A stretch of 64,000 bases of DNA from Acanthosoma haemorrhoidale (GCA_930367205.1 OV884011.1:124493866-124557865), one strand, 5' to 3'; positions 1 to 12,422 are shown, numbered from the stretch's first letter. The notes: a model not told the origin generated them from the sequence alone. Translations and numbers: made by a program.

Positions 1-3000
1 TTTCAGTTTTTGTTTAGACCGAAGGTTCGGGGTAAGATACTACTGGTCATCATGAACTTTTCTTAAATCAAAGGATTGAAGCGGCCGTATTTTGTTGGGA
101 TCGTTTTCACAATCTCTCGCTGTAAGAAATGTGCATGTGTATGTGTATCATGTGTATCAATCACCATCCTGGAGCGTAGCCTTTACTAGTAAGTTCCTAA
201 ACCTAGTTCCTTAAGCTCCCGAGAATATAGAATTTATTCTTCCTTTTATTATTTTTATATCTTATTAATCATTCTTCCTAAGAATAATAACAGATTAACC
301 TAGGCTTACTACCATCTCCGGACTAAATGATACAATTAACATTGCATTTATTTATTACATTGTATAAGAAAGGTTTCTGATAAAATTTGTTAGAGTAGCA
401 ATTACTACAGTTTAATGCCTAATGGGTTGAACTTGAGTAGTTCGAATTTGGAGTGCCCATAGAGAAGGAAATTATTTCGTGATATTCAAGAGAATTAGTG
501 GGTGTACAAATATTTCTTAAATGGTGCTCTCAGCTCCATGAAGATCAATAAGTTGATGGAATTACATAGTTGCTGAACGGATAAGGTGTGTATGCACAGT
601 AGAACAGTTTTCCCTGGATAAGGCGGAGATTCCTGGCGGTGCGGGGACTTAGTCTAAAGCAAAGTAATTAACTTTAGTCAAACCTTAACTGCCGTAACTT
701 GAAACTTTTTAATGAAGTTCACCGTACAAGTGTACTCTGTCGTGTCTCAGCAGAAGTGTCTATACTAATTTCAACCTTTGGGGTTATTAATCCTCTCTTG
801 CCAGGGAATAATCCCTCAGAGGTTCTCCGGGCGTACTTTTATTAGCCCTCTGCCCTAACTAAAGACGGCTAAGTGAAACGGGATCAATGGCCTTAACAAG
901 CGGTGTTTACAGTATTAAGCGGAAGATATGAATTGATAAAACATTGAAAACTTTTAAGTTGTGCTGCATTTAAAAGATATAAATATGCATTTGACTTGAA
1001 TAAAAAAACTTAGGACTATCAATTATTAAAATATACCTTTAATTAGTTTGTTTAATTACTTTAATTTTGGGCATCAATGACCTTGTTGACTTGTTGAGCT
1101 TGAAATGCCCAAATACAAAACAAATAAATTAAAAAAAAAAAAAACTTCAATTCTTACAAATTTTAGCGCCTTAGTGCTTAAAAGTGCGGCCACATACTGA
1201 TAATGTCTGCTCGTTTCGTCAAAGCTGAAATACGATTAGGTTTCACGACACAATAACGGAAGTAGGTACAGCTGCAAAAATGATTTTCACAGCTTTTTAT
1301 ATAAACATGGTCCAAAAAAGTCCTAAAAATATTGTGTATTATTAATCACGACGTCGAAAACTGTTATTTAATACCATACCTAATACTTCAGAACAAATTT
1401 ATTTTTAATTACAATTAATTAATTGAAAATTGGGAATTTATTTCAAAACGTACTTCAAGCATTTGTCACTTGTTACGTAGCAATAGACAGCATAAAAAAA
1501 AATAACAATTTCTGATAACTTTTACTGCAATGGAGATGGGAGATGGTTTTTGCTTTTAGAATCATTGGAAAATACTATGCCTCATAAACAACTTTAGTTG
1601 AGCTAAAATTGTGAACATGATGTCAATGACAGTTAATCAGGACTTGAGATCTTCTATTTTACGGCTTTATTAATTTTTGTAAACACCAAGTAATTAAATA
1701 ATGACACTTTTTTAAGTTGTTTGGAGATTGCTATATTTTTAAGTAGTTTTATCACCGAATGGACCTCGATGTAAAATTTGATCACTCCTCACTAGATTTC
1801 ACAAGGGAATGTGACACACGCGTTACATTTATGTTTACATAATGGTTTCTGGTTAAGGGTTTGTAAAAAAATGTAAGGGGTAAACACTTCACTGTTATGA
1901 TGGCTAGAAGATTTTCATCTAAAGCTTAGAAGTCAAGCATAAGTAGTTATAAGCTTATTTTAGGAGAAAGAGACCACATACTTCTAAATAGGAGCCACAA
2001 ACTTCTATTGAAAATAATTTCACAATCTGTCAAAGAATTAGAACCTTCAACCATTATCAAAGCAGGTGCGTTCTTGAAATGAAAGTTAAAATTCATGAAC
2101 ACGTCGTATAGAGCAAGACAAACTGATCCAAATTCTGGAACTCCAAAAATTGAATTTGTACCTATTCATAAAAATCTCCTATAAATATAAAAAATTGGAA
2201 GGATAGTTACTTGCATACGAAAAGAATTTACAGTTATTTAATGCTAAGATGTATTGTAACATTCATGATATTTGAGAATATCATGACCAGCAACCCTCCC
2301 ATCTGGTAAGCATCTTCCCTTATGCTCTTAGGAGTGGGGATGAGATAAACGGGCAGTCTTAGCCCAACCGTCTAGATGAGCGAATGAGAGCAAGCTCCCA
2401 AATTGGCGGTCACCAACAGGAAGAGAGGAGAAGAACCAACAGCAGAAGTAACGTTGATTGGATAAAAGGAAGATCATCGATTGGGTGATATTAATATTGT
2501 TTTTATTATGGATCCATTAAAAGAAATTGAGCTCAAATTTCATGTTTTTTGTAATTAGTAGTAAATATCCTAATTTAAAAGGAATTGAATATTTTTTTAT
2601 ACTCTTTGTCAGCACTCTATATAATTATAATTATTTGTTATAACCATTTTATTTGAACATATTTCACAATTCCTAGTTTCTCAATTTATTAATAACCACA
2701 ACAGTAGCCTTGAGATCGGGCGATTCAATCGGGATAAATTCCTATTCAAAGACATAAAAACAATTTGAATTAAAGATCTCATGACGGACTTGCCAAATTA
2801 GTTAAGGTAAATTGATCAAATAAAGTAGAAAAAGAAATGGTAAAAATTGAGGTAGGTTTCAATATTTCAAGCCTCTTTTAGTGTACCTGCCTCGTGACTT
2901 CATGGAACTCACTGGTGTTTCTTGTTATTTTTTAAGTAAGCGACCGCATCTCTCCCAACTCCTGGAACCACCCTTCTCTTATACACATATGTGTCTCAGC

Positions 3001-5680
3001 TTTAGTCCCAGACCCCACTCGTTCCTAAACATCCGACCCAGTATGTAGTAACATAACTCTTAATATTTGTATATACCAGTGTTTTGCTTGCACTTTATAA
3101 TAAAGCTTTTCTTTTAAAATACTCTCCTCAACAAAGATTGTTTAACTTACGATTCAAATATTTTGGAATTAACAAATCAATGGCAGTTAAAATCTTGCTT
3201 TATGCATTCATAAATCTGAAATGTTTGAATGTGCTGAGAATGTATCTCAAGCAGAGGAGAAGAGGGAATCCATATAAAGATTGAGTTATCAGGAGTTCCA
3301 AGAACTACCTTACGAGGCGAAACCAGAGCTAAGCCAATCTTTGAGAGGGGAAATGGGCCACCTTTGGAGTCTTTTAAAATATGATGTGTCCTTCAAGATG
3401 TTCGGCACTTAAGTAATCTGATAATATAAAATTATTTATTCTGTTAAAGTTTCTTAGCCGAAGAAGAATGAAGAATGAGAAAAAGAAATATCTTGAAAAT
3501 AATAATTGATAAATAATTAAACGATTTTGTTACTAGATTTTATTACATTAGTTTGAATTAAGCTGCATATATTAAAAAGACTCATAAAGATTCTGGATAG
3601 TGAAGAGACCAAATTAGAATAATAAACGCTGGGCTTAACTTGAGTTTTTTTAAAATAATTATTGTTTGTGAAACAGTAAGTTCAGTATTTTTTTCAAAAG
3701 GTTTCAATGTTTTTTGTTTAACCATTTCAGTCAATAAAAATCGCCCTTTCGACAAAAAAAACAAAAAAACTAGAATATACTTAACTATACTAAAATATAT
3801 AATACATAATTCGAAAATCCCTTAATTACATTATGGTCTTTAACGCTTAATCAATGAGACAAATCAGGAAATTAAATGTTTATGAATGTATTTTTATAAT
3901 TTCAAATAGATTGGATCATTTTTTAAGTATAGCACATAGAAAATGAACCACTCTCACTCGTTGCTCTGAAAGTAAAGATTCTTTCTTCAAGGTCGGAAAT
4001 TATGTGCTATGAATAACCATTGAAATTCATGACATAAAATAATAAATTACTTAAATTTAAACAAAAACTGACCGAAAAATAGAATGGCTCATTTAAAAAA
4101 CAACAACTTATTTTGACACCAGCTCAAGAAGTAACATACAGAGATAAAATCTTAAGTCAAGGACCAACGAATAATAACAAGGCATATAGTGTGAGAAAAT
4201 ACAGTAGTGGTAAATAAACCGGTTATATACTTAAAAATATTACTCAAGAATTTGTTTAGATAAAAAAATAAGCAATTGAATTAAAAAAACTAAAACGAAG
4301 AGGGGGAAATAATAGTAATAAAGTTAGTCCCATCACTATTACTCGCTACTATTTTCAGCTATGGTTTATCGACAGTTTAATTTTATTAATCATATACAGA
4401 TAAAAAATAATAAAATAAAATCATAACTATAGTCGGTTGACGACTTTATAGATTAATTCCCTTCACCCCACCTCCGAGTAGGTAGAGTATGATGAAAATA
4501 TATTGAATTATTCTTTAATATAATGCTAAACAACGATGGGAGACCACATTATTATCAACTATTGCTACAGGTACTAAATAAATTGCAATACGCAGCAAGA
4601 TGGTCGGAGCACAAGCAACTCCCCCAGCATCATGCCGTGCCGACTGTATTTAAATGGGGACTTGGTACAGCTATGCCACGCCTCGTACGCTGGGAAACTT
4701 TAATTAGCTACTGGCGTTAATTATGAATCCCCAAGGGCCCTCCACCCATGTTGTTTGAAGATAAGGGTCTGTTTCACCTTCGCTACGTCCTGAGGGGTGG
4801 TCTCGGTTAAATGTTACCTACAGTGGATGAAAAAAGAAACCTTGACAGATACCGTTAATTGCCCTTGTCACTGCCGAGTTTATCATTTTTGCCACATAAA
4901 AATATCCTGGGATTTATTTTCAATAGTGATATTCAAAAAGGTAAATATGAACATTGTCCACTCCCAGGATTGTATACAAACCAGTGTTTGTTGAACCATT
5001 GTTATCAAATTTGACGTCAATGTCAGGTAATTAAAAATGACATTTAAGTTTTGTGTATGATACACCTAAACAACAGCATTAAAAATCATTGGAAAATATT
5101 CTGACATGCTCAGAAGTTTAATGGGGCGTAAATATGGCAAATTTAAACGCAACAGGCGTGGCAGCTTACAAATTGAAAATTGAGAGTGATGATAGATCCG
5201 TCATAATGGTTCGTTACAATTCACGGTCTTATTAGTGCATTCACACTGATGTGATGGCTATAGTATGTTCCCACATCGCTAGTGCATTCTCACTAACGAG
5301 AAAACACTACGCGTTGCCAGTTCAGGACTGTGCATAAACTTAAAATGCATCTTTGACAAGCTGTATGAACCACCACAAATGTTTTGGGATGTGTTTTTTG
5401 TTATTATTTAATATATTTTTTCAAGTCGACAAGACTATATTTTGCATTCTATATAGTCTTTAATTATTTATATTTCTTAATTATTCAGTCATAATGCAAA
5501 TAATTTTTTTCATATTCAAATATTTTAATAAATTAATATTAGGTTATATGCGTTTGTAATAAATAAATTAAAAGTGTTCATTTTATAATTCGTTTTATGT
5601 TAACTACTTAAGGCGTCAGGAGCGAATCTCCCGCATAAAATAAAATATGCCCCAGGTATAAATTGCAATTACACCTTGTA
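1..5680. other. AT-rich stretch with no recognised gene
   Basis: Both strands are broken by frequent stops and the only open frames are short and of low complexity. The parts near 600-900, 2300-2470 and 4440-4900 are somewhat richer in GC and could be old transposon or non-coding exon sequence, but I recognise no protein motif, terminal repeat or RNA gene in them. Confidence 0.6.
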
Positions 5681-5692
5681 GGTGTTAAAACT

Positions 5693-6068
5693 TTTTTTTT
5701 TTTTTTTTCTTACGATGGCAACTCGCAAGATCGGGTAGAGCAGAGGAAATGGTAGACATCACTACACTGACCCACTGACAACAAGCCTCTAAGGGGCACC
5801 CTCACTCTGACATCAGACTAACAACGACGACACTACATGCCTAGAGAGACTCTAGGCCCAGCCACCGGTAGACTCTCACTACTGTACTGACTTAACCAAC
5901 CTCCACCGAGGATTCCCACATTCCTAACTCCTCTCACACCACCTTCAAGCAGGTACTCCTAGTACAAGGTTCCTATCACTCTAAATATTTTATATTTTTC
6001 CCACATCCTAAATTCGACCTAGAGATTGCAAGACCTAGAGACCTAGAAGACAAATAATTGCCTTCGGG

Positions 6069-6113
<45 letters not shown>
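5693..6113 (+). mobile_element. Poly(A)-ended retroelement fragment C1
   Basis: This non-coding segment ends in 45 consecutive A residues (6069-6113). GGTGTTAAAACT precedes it (5681-5692) and GGCGTTAAAACT follows it (6114-6125), which looks like an 11-12 bp target-site duplication with one change. A run of T (5692-5708) opens the segment. Its second half resembles the 7178-7383 segment: both carry GGTAGACTCTCACTAC, then a pyrimidine-rich stretch with CTTCAA, then TTTTTCCCACAT, then poly(A). It is probably the 3' end of a LINE or a non-autonomous retroposon. No coding frame is left, so the clade cannot be named. Confidence 0.6.
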
Positions 6114-6116
<3 letters not shown>

Positions 6117-6157
6117 GTTAAAACTAACTTACATACTAATTAACGCCTTTTTTATCA
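6114..6157 (-). repeat. Inverted fragment of family-B 3' UTR bounded by GGCGTTAA/TTAACGCC
   Basis: The segment opens with GGCGTTAA (6114-6121) and carries TTAACGCC at 6140-6147, so the two ends are inverted copies. Between them, on the minus strand, lies the start of the family-B LINE 3' UTR, also seen at about 6779-6800 and 7391-7412. It therefore looks like a small inverted piece of the retroelement cluster. Confidence 0.55.
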
Positions 6158-6193
6158 GGCGGATGGAGTCAGGAAGGTAGTGAGAGTCTACCA
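6158..6193 (-). repeat. Left arm of a perfect 36-bp inverted repeat
   Basis: These 36 bases are the exact reverse complement of 7178-7213, the start of retroelement piece C2. The two arms flank the B1 LINE fragment. Beyond the 36 bases the left arm skips most of C2 and joins GGCGTTAA and family-B 3' UTR, in the same order as at the far side of C2 (7386 on), so the left arm looks like an inverted, internally deleted copy of the C2/B2 junction. Confidence 0.75.
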
Positions 6194-6196
6194 AGT

Positions 6197-7026
6197 TAAT
6201 CAGCGTAAACGCCGGGAAGACCGACTGCGTAATCTTCTCCCTCCAAAAGGGGAAAAAATCCTTGCCAAAATCGTATAGCGTGGGAGGGCAAGAGAGCTCA
6301 CCAGCTTTCTCAATGCACTATTTGGGTATAAAAATGGATAGGCATCTCCATTTCTCTACTCATTTTAGTAATGAAATAGAAAAAGTACGACAAAGGTCTT
6401 ACCGGCTATCGCACTTGCTAACTTCACCTAACCTGTCACTTCGTCTTAAATTGATGATATTAAATGTGTCCTCCGGCCAGCTCTGCTGTCTGCTGTCCCC
6501 GCTATTTACCCACTTAACTGACAATACAGCCAAATGTCTCCAACACTTCCAGAATGGAATCATGCGAAAAGTGGTCCGACATACCTCTTTCGAGAGGTTG
6601 AAGAACGCTGACCTGCACCCGTTGCTTGGTGTGCCGTCGGTGGGTGAGTTCATCCGCCGGAGACACATTAAGTTTTTTGACTCGTTGCAGCACCTGACAA
6701 ATCCAGTGTTTAACACTATGACCCCACCACCCCTCCCGCATCGATGGAACAGACTGTCGGGGAAAAATTAGGATAAGAATTAGTATGTAAGTTAGTTTTA
6801 AGGTTGATCTAAAAGGTGAGCCCCATCACCTTATTAGTCAGTTTAGTCAAGTCACGTAGAATGTATATCATTATACTTGTTTATTCATTATATAATTTCT
6901 ATAAAATAACAAAACCTGTATATAATGTAGTGATGCTACAGGAAATACAAAATAATTTGTAAATAGATTAGCCTGAGGATCTATAATTATATATAATTAT
7001 CTGTAAATTTAAAGGGGCTATGAAGG

Positions 7027-7054
<28 letters not shown>
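6197..7054 (+). mobile_element. Family-B Jockey-type LINE fragment B1 with 3' UTR and poly(A)
   Basis: A 5'-truncated non-LTR retrotransposon. It begins inside the RT gene; the first 60 bases match B4 around 17910-17970, where both encode a stretch rich in ISVNAG-like residues. It runs through the end of ORF2 (stop near 6771), a 3' UTR with GATGCTACAGGAAATAC and ends in 28 A (7027-7054). GGCGTTAA follows at 7055. The same 3' UTR recurs at 7391-7666 and, on the minus strand, at 12423-12612. Confidence 0.8.
6200..6771 (+). pseudogene. LINE ORF2 C-terminal fragment (family B, Jockey-like)
   Basis: The open frame from 6262 encodes 169 residues. It shows YLGIKMDRHLHF near residue 20, the block that follows the catalytic part of RT in Jockey-clade ORF2 proteins; the matching part of B4 reads YLGIIMDRHLHF. 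The C-terminal part keeps LLGVPSVGEFIRRR and LTNPVFNTMTPPPLPHRW, also found in B3, B5 and B6. Compared with B6 it lacks about ten codons near residue 70, where the sequence jumps from the KLMI block to a serine-rich stretch, so there is a deletion or frameshift. Fingers, palm and endonuclease are absent. It cannot encode an active enzyme. In an intact element ORF2 reverse-transcribes the element's own RNA at the target site. Confidence 0.8.
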
Positions 7055-7057
<3 letters not shown>

Positions 7058-7177
7058 GTTAATTTAGTAAAAGGCGAAAGATTTATTCGCTTTATTTTAC
7101 TAAATTATTTTGTAATTTTGTAAACTTTATTTTTTATTATTTATTTATTTATTAATTATTTATATATAAAGTAATTT

Positions 7178-7352
7178 TGGTAGACTCTCACTACCTTCCT
7201 GACTCCATCCGCCTTTCTAGGCATTCCACACCCCATATCCTTCTCACACATCCTTCAAATAGGGGTCTCCCCTTAGTGAAAGGCACTTTCCAGCCAAAAG
7301 TAATTTTCCTTATTTTTCCCACATTCCTATTTTTATAAGTTTGAGAGCTTAG

Positions 7353-7385
<33 letters not shown>
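7178..7385 (+). mobile_element. Poly(A)-ended retroelement fragment C2
   Basis: It starts with the right arm of the 36-bp inverted repeat (7178-7213), resembles C1 through the pyrimidine-rich middle and TTTTTCCCACAT, and ends in 31 A (7353-7383). GGCGTTAA follows at 7386-7393. It has no coding capacity. The AT-rich sequence between B1 and C2 (7063-7177) has low-complexity ATTT repeats. Confidence 0.6.
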
Positions 7386-7666
7386 GGCGTTAATTACTAT
7401 GTAAGTTAGTTTTAAGGTTGATCAAAAAGATGAGCCCCATCACCTTATTAGTTAGTTTAGTCTAGTCACGTATAATGTATATCATTATGCTTGTTTATTC
7501 GATTATATAATTCCTATAAAATAACAAAACCTGTATATAATGTAGTGATGCTACAGGAAATACAAAATAATTTGTAAATAGATTCACCTGAGGATCTGTA
7601 ATTATATATAATTATCTGTAAATTTAAAGGGGCTATGAAGAAAAAAAAAAAAAAAAAAAAAAAAAA
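7386..7666 (+). mobile_element. Family-B LINE 3' UTR fragment B2
   Basis: After GGCGTTAA the sequence follows the B1 3' UTR almost base for base, from TATGTAAGTTAGTTTTAAGG to GGGGCTATGAAG, and ends in 26 A (7641-7666). GGTGTGAA follows at 7667, a variant of the motif found after the other tracts. It contains no coding sequence, so it is a severely 5'-truncated insertion or a duplicated tail of B1. Confidence 0.8.
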
Positions 7667-7772
7667 GGTGTGAATTTAAATTTGCATTTAAGCACCGACT
7701 AATGGCCCTGATTAGATATGATTTAATTACTTTGAAATTTTAACTTTAAACTTTTTCAATTCTTTCGCTTTT

Positions 7773-8043
7773 CGTCAGCCTCCACCGGCTCATATCCGAT
7801 AACGCGGCTGACGGAGGAGCATGAGGGACTTTCCAAGGCTCCAATTCTTCTTTCGCATGCGAGGGAGGTGACAACCATGTGGTTTTGGGAGCCCTCTGGG
7901 CTGTTTGTAAATATTGTATTAATGAGCGAGTGAATGATGAATTGTAAATATGGTATGAATGAGAACATTTATCTTAATTACTTATTGCCTAATAAGGAAT
8001 ATTGTAATTTTATCATAATAAAGTGGTTTATCTTAAAAAAAAA
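7773..8043 (+). mobile_element. Family-A LINE 3' UTR fragment A0
   Basis: The sequence matches the 3' UTR of A2 and A5: the GTCAGCC...GGCTGAC stem, GGAGGAGC, about 1.6 copies of the 37-bp unit containing GAGCGAGTGAATGATGAA, TTAATTACTTATTGCC, ATTGTAATTTTATCATAATAAAG, and a short A tract at 8036-8043. No ORF2 sequence is present. Open frames across it are incidental. Confidence 0.8.
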
Positions 8044-9647
8044 CTTTTTAAAGAATTTTTATGGTATTAATATCTATTTTTTAGTTAGGTATTTAACAAT
8101 GTCTTTGTTACTCTGTTTTTTAATAAAAAGAAAATAATACTCTTTAATTATCTTAATAAATTAAACTTAAATAGTGAACTGCTACACTTTTTAATTTCAA
8201 AATTTGACACACGTATGCTTGCTTAGTATTTTCTAAGGATATTCATTTGGAGGATTTTGAGCATTAATCCTTTTATAAGTAAAGTTAAATGATAAGTTAT
8301 TTTGGAGTAGGTATTTATATTATGTTATAAAAAGGACGGAGTGCTTTCCAATGGTTTTGATATAACATCCTTAAGTCGACACTACGCCTTTTCATGGCTT
8401 CCTCACGACTAAAGACCAGAAACTTAAATTTACATATTTAGAACAATTTTATACAAAAACAGTTAATGTAATAATAAAATATGATTAAAAAAAAATAAAA
8501 GATTATAAAACACACCCGTGAATGATATTATCTTTTCAATTTTTATCAATACACATAATATACTCAGAATTGGTAACTAATGCAAAATAATGACTACTTA
8601 TCTTTGTTACGATTCGAAAATGGTGAATTTTAAACATTTTAAAAATTTGAGGTACGTATCAATATTTTAAGATGGAAAACATAATTCGCATGCTAAGCGG
8701 GGATGGTATATCAATACATACCATGGTTTTGTTCTAACATAATACTTTAAATTTAATACTCTTGGTGTTATAAGTATGGTATCACGTATTCAAAAAAAAT
8801 CATTTGAATATGTTAATTTTATAAAGAAAGAAATTTAGCCAAGATAAAACTCAACGATTAAAGAAGGAACAAAATAAAAAATATAATTACGTTGTTTTAG
8901 CTCGAACCGGAAAATATGAAAAGTTAAAATCCATTCTATTTTATCTGAAGGAAGTGGAACAGACTTCCCTTTCCAGCTCTTAGAAATTAAAAGGGTTGGA
9001 TGGTGCAGACATACACGACGAGGCTGAAATGAGGAAAAAGACCGACTTGAGAGGGGACATTTTCATCTTCTACCTCCCCTAGGGGTAGAAATAAGCTCTT
9101 TGACGGAGCGAAGTATGTAAGTAATTACGAAACACACCACGCTGGTGGATTATGGAAAATTCTTTAGAAGGAATCTGCAAAGCTAAAGGGCTTGTAATAA
9201 TCTCAGTTCAGAAAACATTTAACCCTTCAACTCCAGGTTATTTTTATTTTTTTTATAAAAAAAAATACGATTTAGATATTTTTAACGAGGGAAACATATA
9301 AAGTCAGAATAAGAAAAAAACGTGTGAATAGGAATAGAGTTTAAGTACTTTACTGTATTATATTTGATAAATAATAAACTTACATTATGGCAAAAGTTTA
9401 TAAATTAAATTATGAAAAATAATAATAAATAGAATTAAAAAAAATTACGCTCTTCTTTAGTTATTCTTTTAAAAGTAGCAGCATATATTGATAAGACACA
9501 TCAAAGCATTGTTACTCATGAGTTCAATTAGAGAGCAAGGCCAACAGGGTAATACATATTATTTATTGAGAGATTATTAGAGAAATTAGGCAATGAGTAA
9601 TTGAGATAAATGTCATCATTCATACTATATTGTATCTTCATTTATTA
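8044..9647. other. AT-rich stretch without recognised features
   Basis: No open frame with recognisable motifs and no terminal repeats were seen. A GC-richer patch at about 8940-9200 does not match any other element in the window. Confidence 0.6.
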
Positions 9648-11594
9648 GGGGTCCAGTTAATTGGGACCGCTTTCGCCAGATTCTTACAGAATCTGTAGAC
9701 CTCAAAGTACCTCTGAAAACATCCCAAGACCTGCAGATGCAGTGCATTCCTTCACTACTCTGATCCAGAGGTCAACCTGGGAGGCATCGTCACCCTACCG
9801 TCTCCTGAAAATTCACAATAAAAATCCTTTACCCCAGTATCTCAAAGACCTAATCCAATCAAAACGCCACTCAAGAACAGTGTGGCAAAGATCCCGACAT
9901 CCTGCTGATCGTCGCTCATACAATCAGTACTGCAGGTTGGTAAAGCGGCAATTGGCATCCTTCCGTTCCGATTCTTTTAATTCCTAACGCTCCTCTCTGT
10001 CTACCAGGGATAACTCCTTGTGGAATGTAACCAAGAAAATCCTAAAATATCATCCTGTCTCACACCCACTCCGTAATGATGGGTCCTGGGCGGCTTTAGA
10101 TGGTGAGAGGGCTGAGGAATTCGCACTGCATCTTTCCCTTACTTTCACTCCTCGCATTACTCCTAAAAACAATAATCATCGCCGAACTGTTGATGATTTC
10201 CTCATTTCACCTATCCCTCTCTCACTGCCACCAAAAGCCGTTAACCCCTCTGAGGTCAAATATATTCTAAAAAAATTATCTTATCGAAATTTTCCAGGAT
10301 ATGATCTTCTTACTCCTCGAATCCTCTTACAACTTCCTCCTAAAGCCATATTCTTCCTAACCTACATTTATAATTGCATTATCCGAACTACGCACTTTCC
10401 TCTTCTCTGGAAACACTCCATTATAGTCCTATTTGCCAAGCCCGGTAAACCGCCCAATGACACCTCATCTTACCGTATAATTAGCCTACTCCCTATACTC
10501 TCAAAAATATTTGAAAAACTCCTATTAAAACGCCTACTTCCAATTGTTGAATCCAAAAACCTTTATCCTACTCACCAGTTTGGTTTCCGCCAATGACATT
10601 CCACCGCTCAACAAGGCCTTCAACAAGTTGTTGATCACATATCCTCGGCCCTTGAAACCAAACATTACTGCACTGCTTCCTTTTTGGACATAGCTCAAAA
10701 TTTTGACAGGGTCTGGCACGGAGGTTTGCTTTACAAGCTCAAAGGATATTCCTAATCCTACAATCCTACCTTTCAATCCGTTTCTTCCAAGTCCGCTGTG
10801 GTTTATAATATTCTAACTACTATACCAATATAGGGCAGCGTCCTGGGTCCTATCCTCTATAATTTATACACCGCTGATGTCCCCTCTACCAGCAATACCT
10901 TCTTGGCAACATTCGCAGAAGACACTGCAGTCCTGTCAACCCATCCAGACCCCGATATAGCATCCCAAAACCTTCAAAAACCCCTTGACGAGATCGAGTA
11001 TTGGTGCAACCAATGGCGAATCAAAGTCAATGAAGAAAAATGTTCCCACAAACCCTTCACCCTCTGCCGCAAGTCCTGTCCTCCAGTCTTTTTAAATTCC
11101 ATTCCTCTCCCTGTGTCTGAGACAGTACGGTATTTAGGCTTCCATCTCGACAAAAGACTGACATGGAACCCACACACGAGGATAAAAAGACAAGAACTAA
11201 ACAGACGCTTTGGACAACTGTACAGACTACTTCGAAGGACATCCCATCTCTCAATAGAAAATAAACTACTAATCTACAAAGTTATACTTAAACCAATCTG
11301 GACATACGGAATAGAGCTATGGGGGACAGCAAAAAAGAAGAACATCAAGCGCATCTATTCCTTTCAGTCAAAAGTCCTGAGAACAATAGTAAATGCTCCT
11401 TATTACGTCAGCAACAAAAACCTTCACAATGATCTGAATATACCCTACATTCTAGAACTCATCCCTGCCAAGTTCATAAAATTCTATAGTAACCTATCCA
11501 ACCACCCTAATTCCCTAGCACAGTCATTGCACTCCACCACTCGCCCCTATAAGCCTCCTCGGAGATTAAAACGGCAGTAGCCTCATGACCTGTT
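9648..11594 (+). pseudogene. Family-A Jockey-clade LINE ORF2 (A1), reverse transcriptase
   Basis: The longest family-A copy. It begins in the linker between endonuclease and RT (VNWDRFRQILTES-like, frame lost near 9740), continues through the RT fingers at 10018-10596 with SYRIISLLPILSKIFEKLL and HQFGFRQ, then motif A (FDRVWH, about 10700), motif C (about 10912) and the thumb/C-terminal block YLGFHLDKRLTWNPHTR to the 3' end. Defects: in-frame stops at about 9985 and 10594, frameshifts between 10740 and 10830, FAED in place of FADD at 10912-10923, and TGG to TAG at 11578 where A2 and A5 read WPRDLL before the true stop. The apurinic endonuclease domain and ORF1 are missing. Intact relatives code for target-primed reverse transcription. 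Clade assignment rests on these motifs and is firm at the level of Jockey-like LINEs. Confidence 0.88.
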
Positions 11595-11800
11595 ATAATC
11601 AAGTAATAGTGGGAGTCCTGGCAATGGCCAGTTTCTCTAATCATGTCCTGAGCGTCTGTGGCTCTCGCGCTCTTGGTCAGCCTCTGCTGGCTCTTATCCA
11701 GAGACGCTGCTGACGGAGGAGCGTGGGGGACTTCCCAATACTCCACTTTCCAACCACCAAAGGTAGATTGTAATTTTATCTTAATAAAAATTGTTGTAAT
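11595..11800 (+). mobile_element. 3' UTR of LINE A1
   Basis: It carries the family-A landmarks GGGAGTCCTGGCAATGGCCA, CATGTCCTGAGCGTCTG, a decayed version of the 3' stem-loop, and GTAGATTGTAATTTTATCTTAATAAA near 11763-11789. It lacks the 37-bp repeat present in A0 and A5. There is no long A tract. Confidence 0.8.
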
Positions 11801-12422
11801 GTACTTTATCAGGTGCTTTAACCTAAAACACAACTTTTTACGAGACTTATCAAGGCATATGGCTTCCTTGGTAGAACAGACCTTAGAGGCAATGAGTGGC
11901 CTTGGAATACCATCGTTGGTAGGTGGCGCTGAGAATTTTGTTTTCCGTGAGTAGACTAAGAATTTAAAGTGGAGAATGCTGTATATATAACAAGAGTGAT
12001 GAGAATATATATATGAGCCAAGGAAGTATTGACCATGGAAAGAGGGAAAGAACCACCCTAACTCGTCAAGGGATATGGGAGTGCCGCGGAGAGCTTTAGA
12101 CAAGTCGAAACAAAATATTTCATGATTCGCTTCAACCAATACTGTATTCTAGTCCCACCGAGGGACCCTCATAAACAAAACAGCCAACGACAAACTGAGG
12201 TTAAATAAGAGAACTATAAAAATAAAGCAAAAGAACTAGATAAGGCACTGTGTGCCGTGGAAACGGTTCGGACGCCAGTGCACTTCCCCAGCATCAGTAG
12301 GCAAATAGCCAACTCTTGATATTTAGTCTAATGAGTTTTAAACTTTTATTTTTTCCACTGATTACGTATTTGATAAAGACTAATAAATTATACTTTTATT
12401 TATATAGTCATATAAGGGCGAA
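11801..12422. other. Decayed coding-like sequence of unknown origin
   Basis: The stretch has higher GC than its surroundings. In one plus-strand frame, 12030-12310 gives a polar, lysine- and glutamate-rich reading (for example GYGSAAESFRQVETKYF, then VETVRTPVHFPS) broken by two stops. It has the look of a retrotransposon gag or other protein remnant, but I cannot name it. A GTGAGT that could serve as a splice donor is at about 11948. Long minus-strand frames over 11507-12139 run through the A1 3' end and are probably incidental. Confidence 0.3.

Noticed and set aside
11940..11956. Splice donor GTGAGT ending an exon at 11948
   Set aside because: The preceding frame has no convincing acceptor or recognised domain.
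11507..12139. 210-codon minus-strand open frame
   Set aside because: Its C-terminal half is antisense to the LINE A1 C-terminus and 3' UTR, and the rest has no recognised motif.
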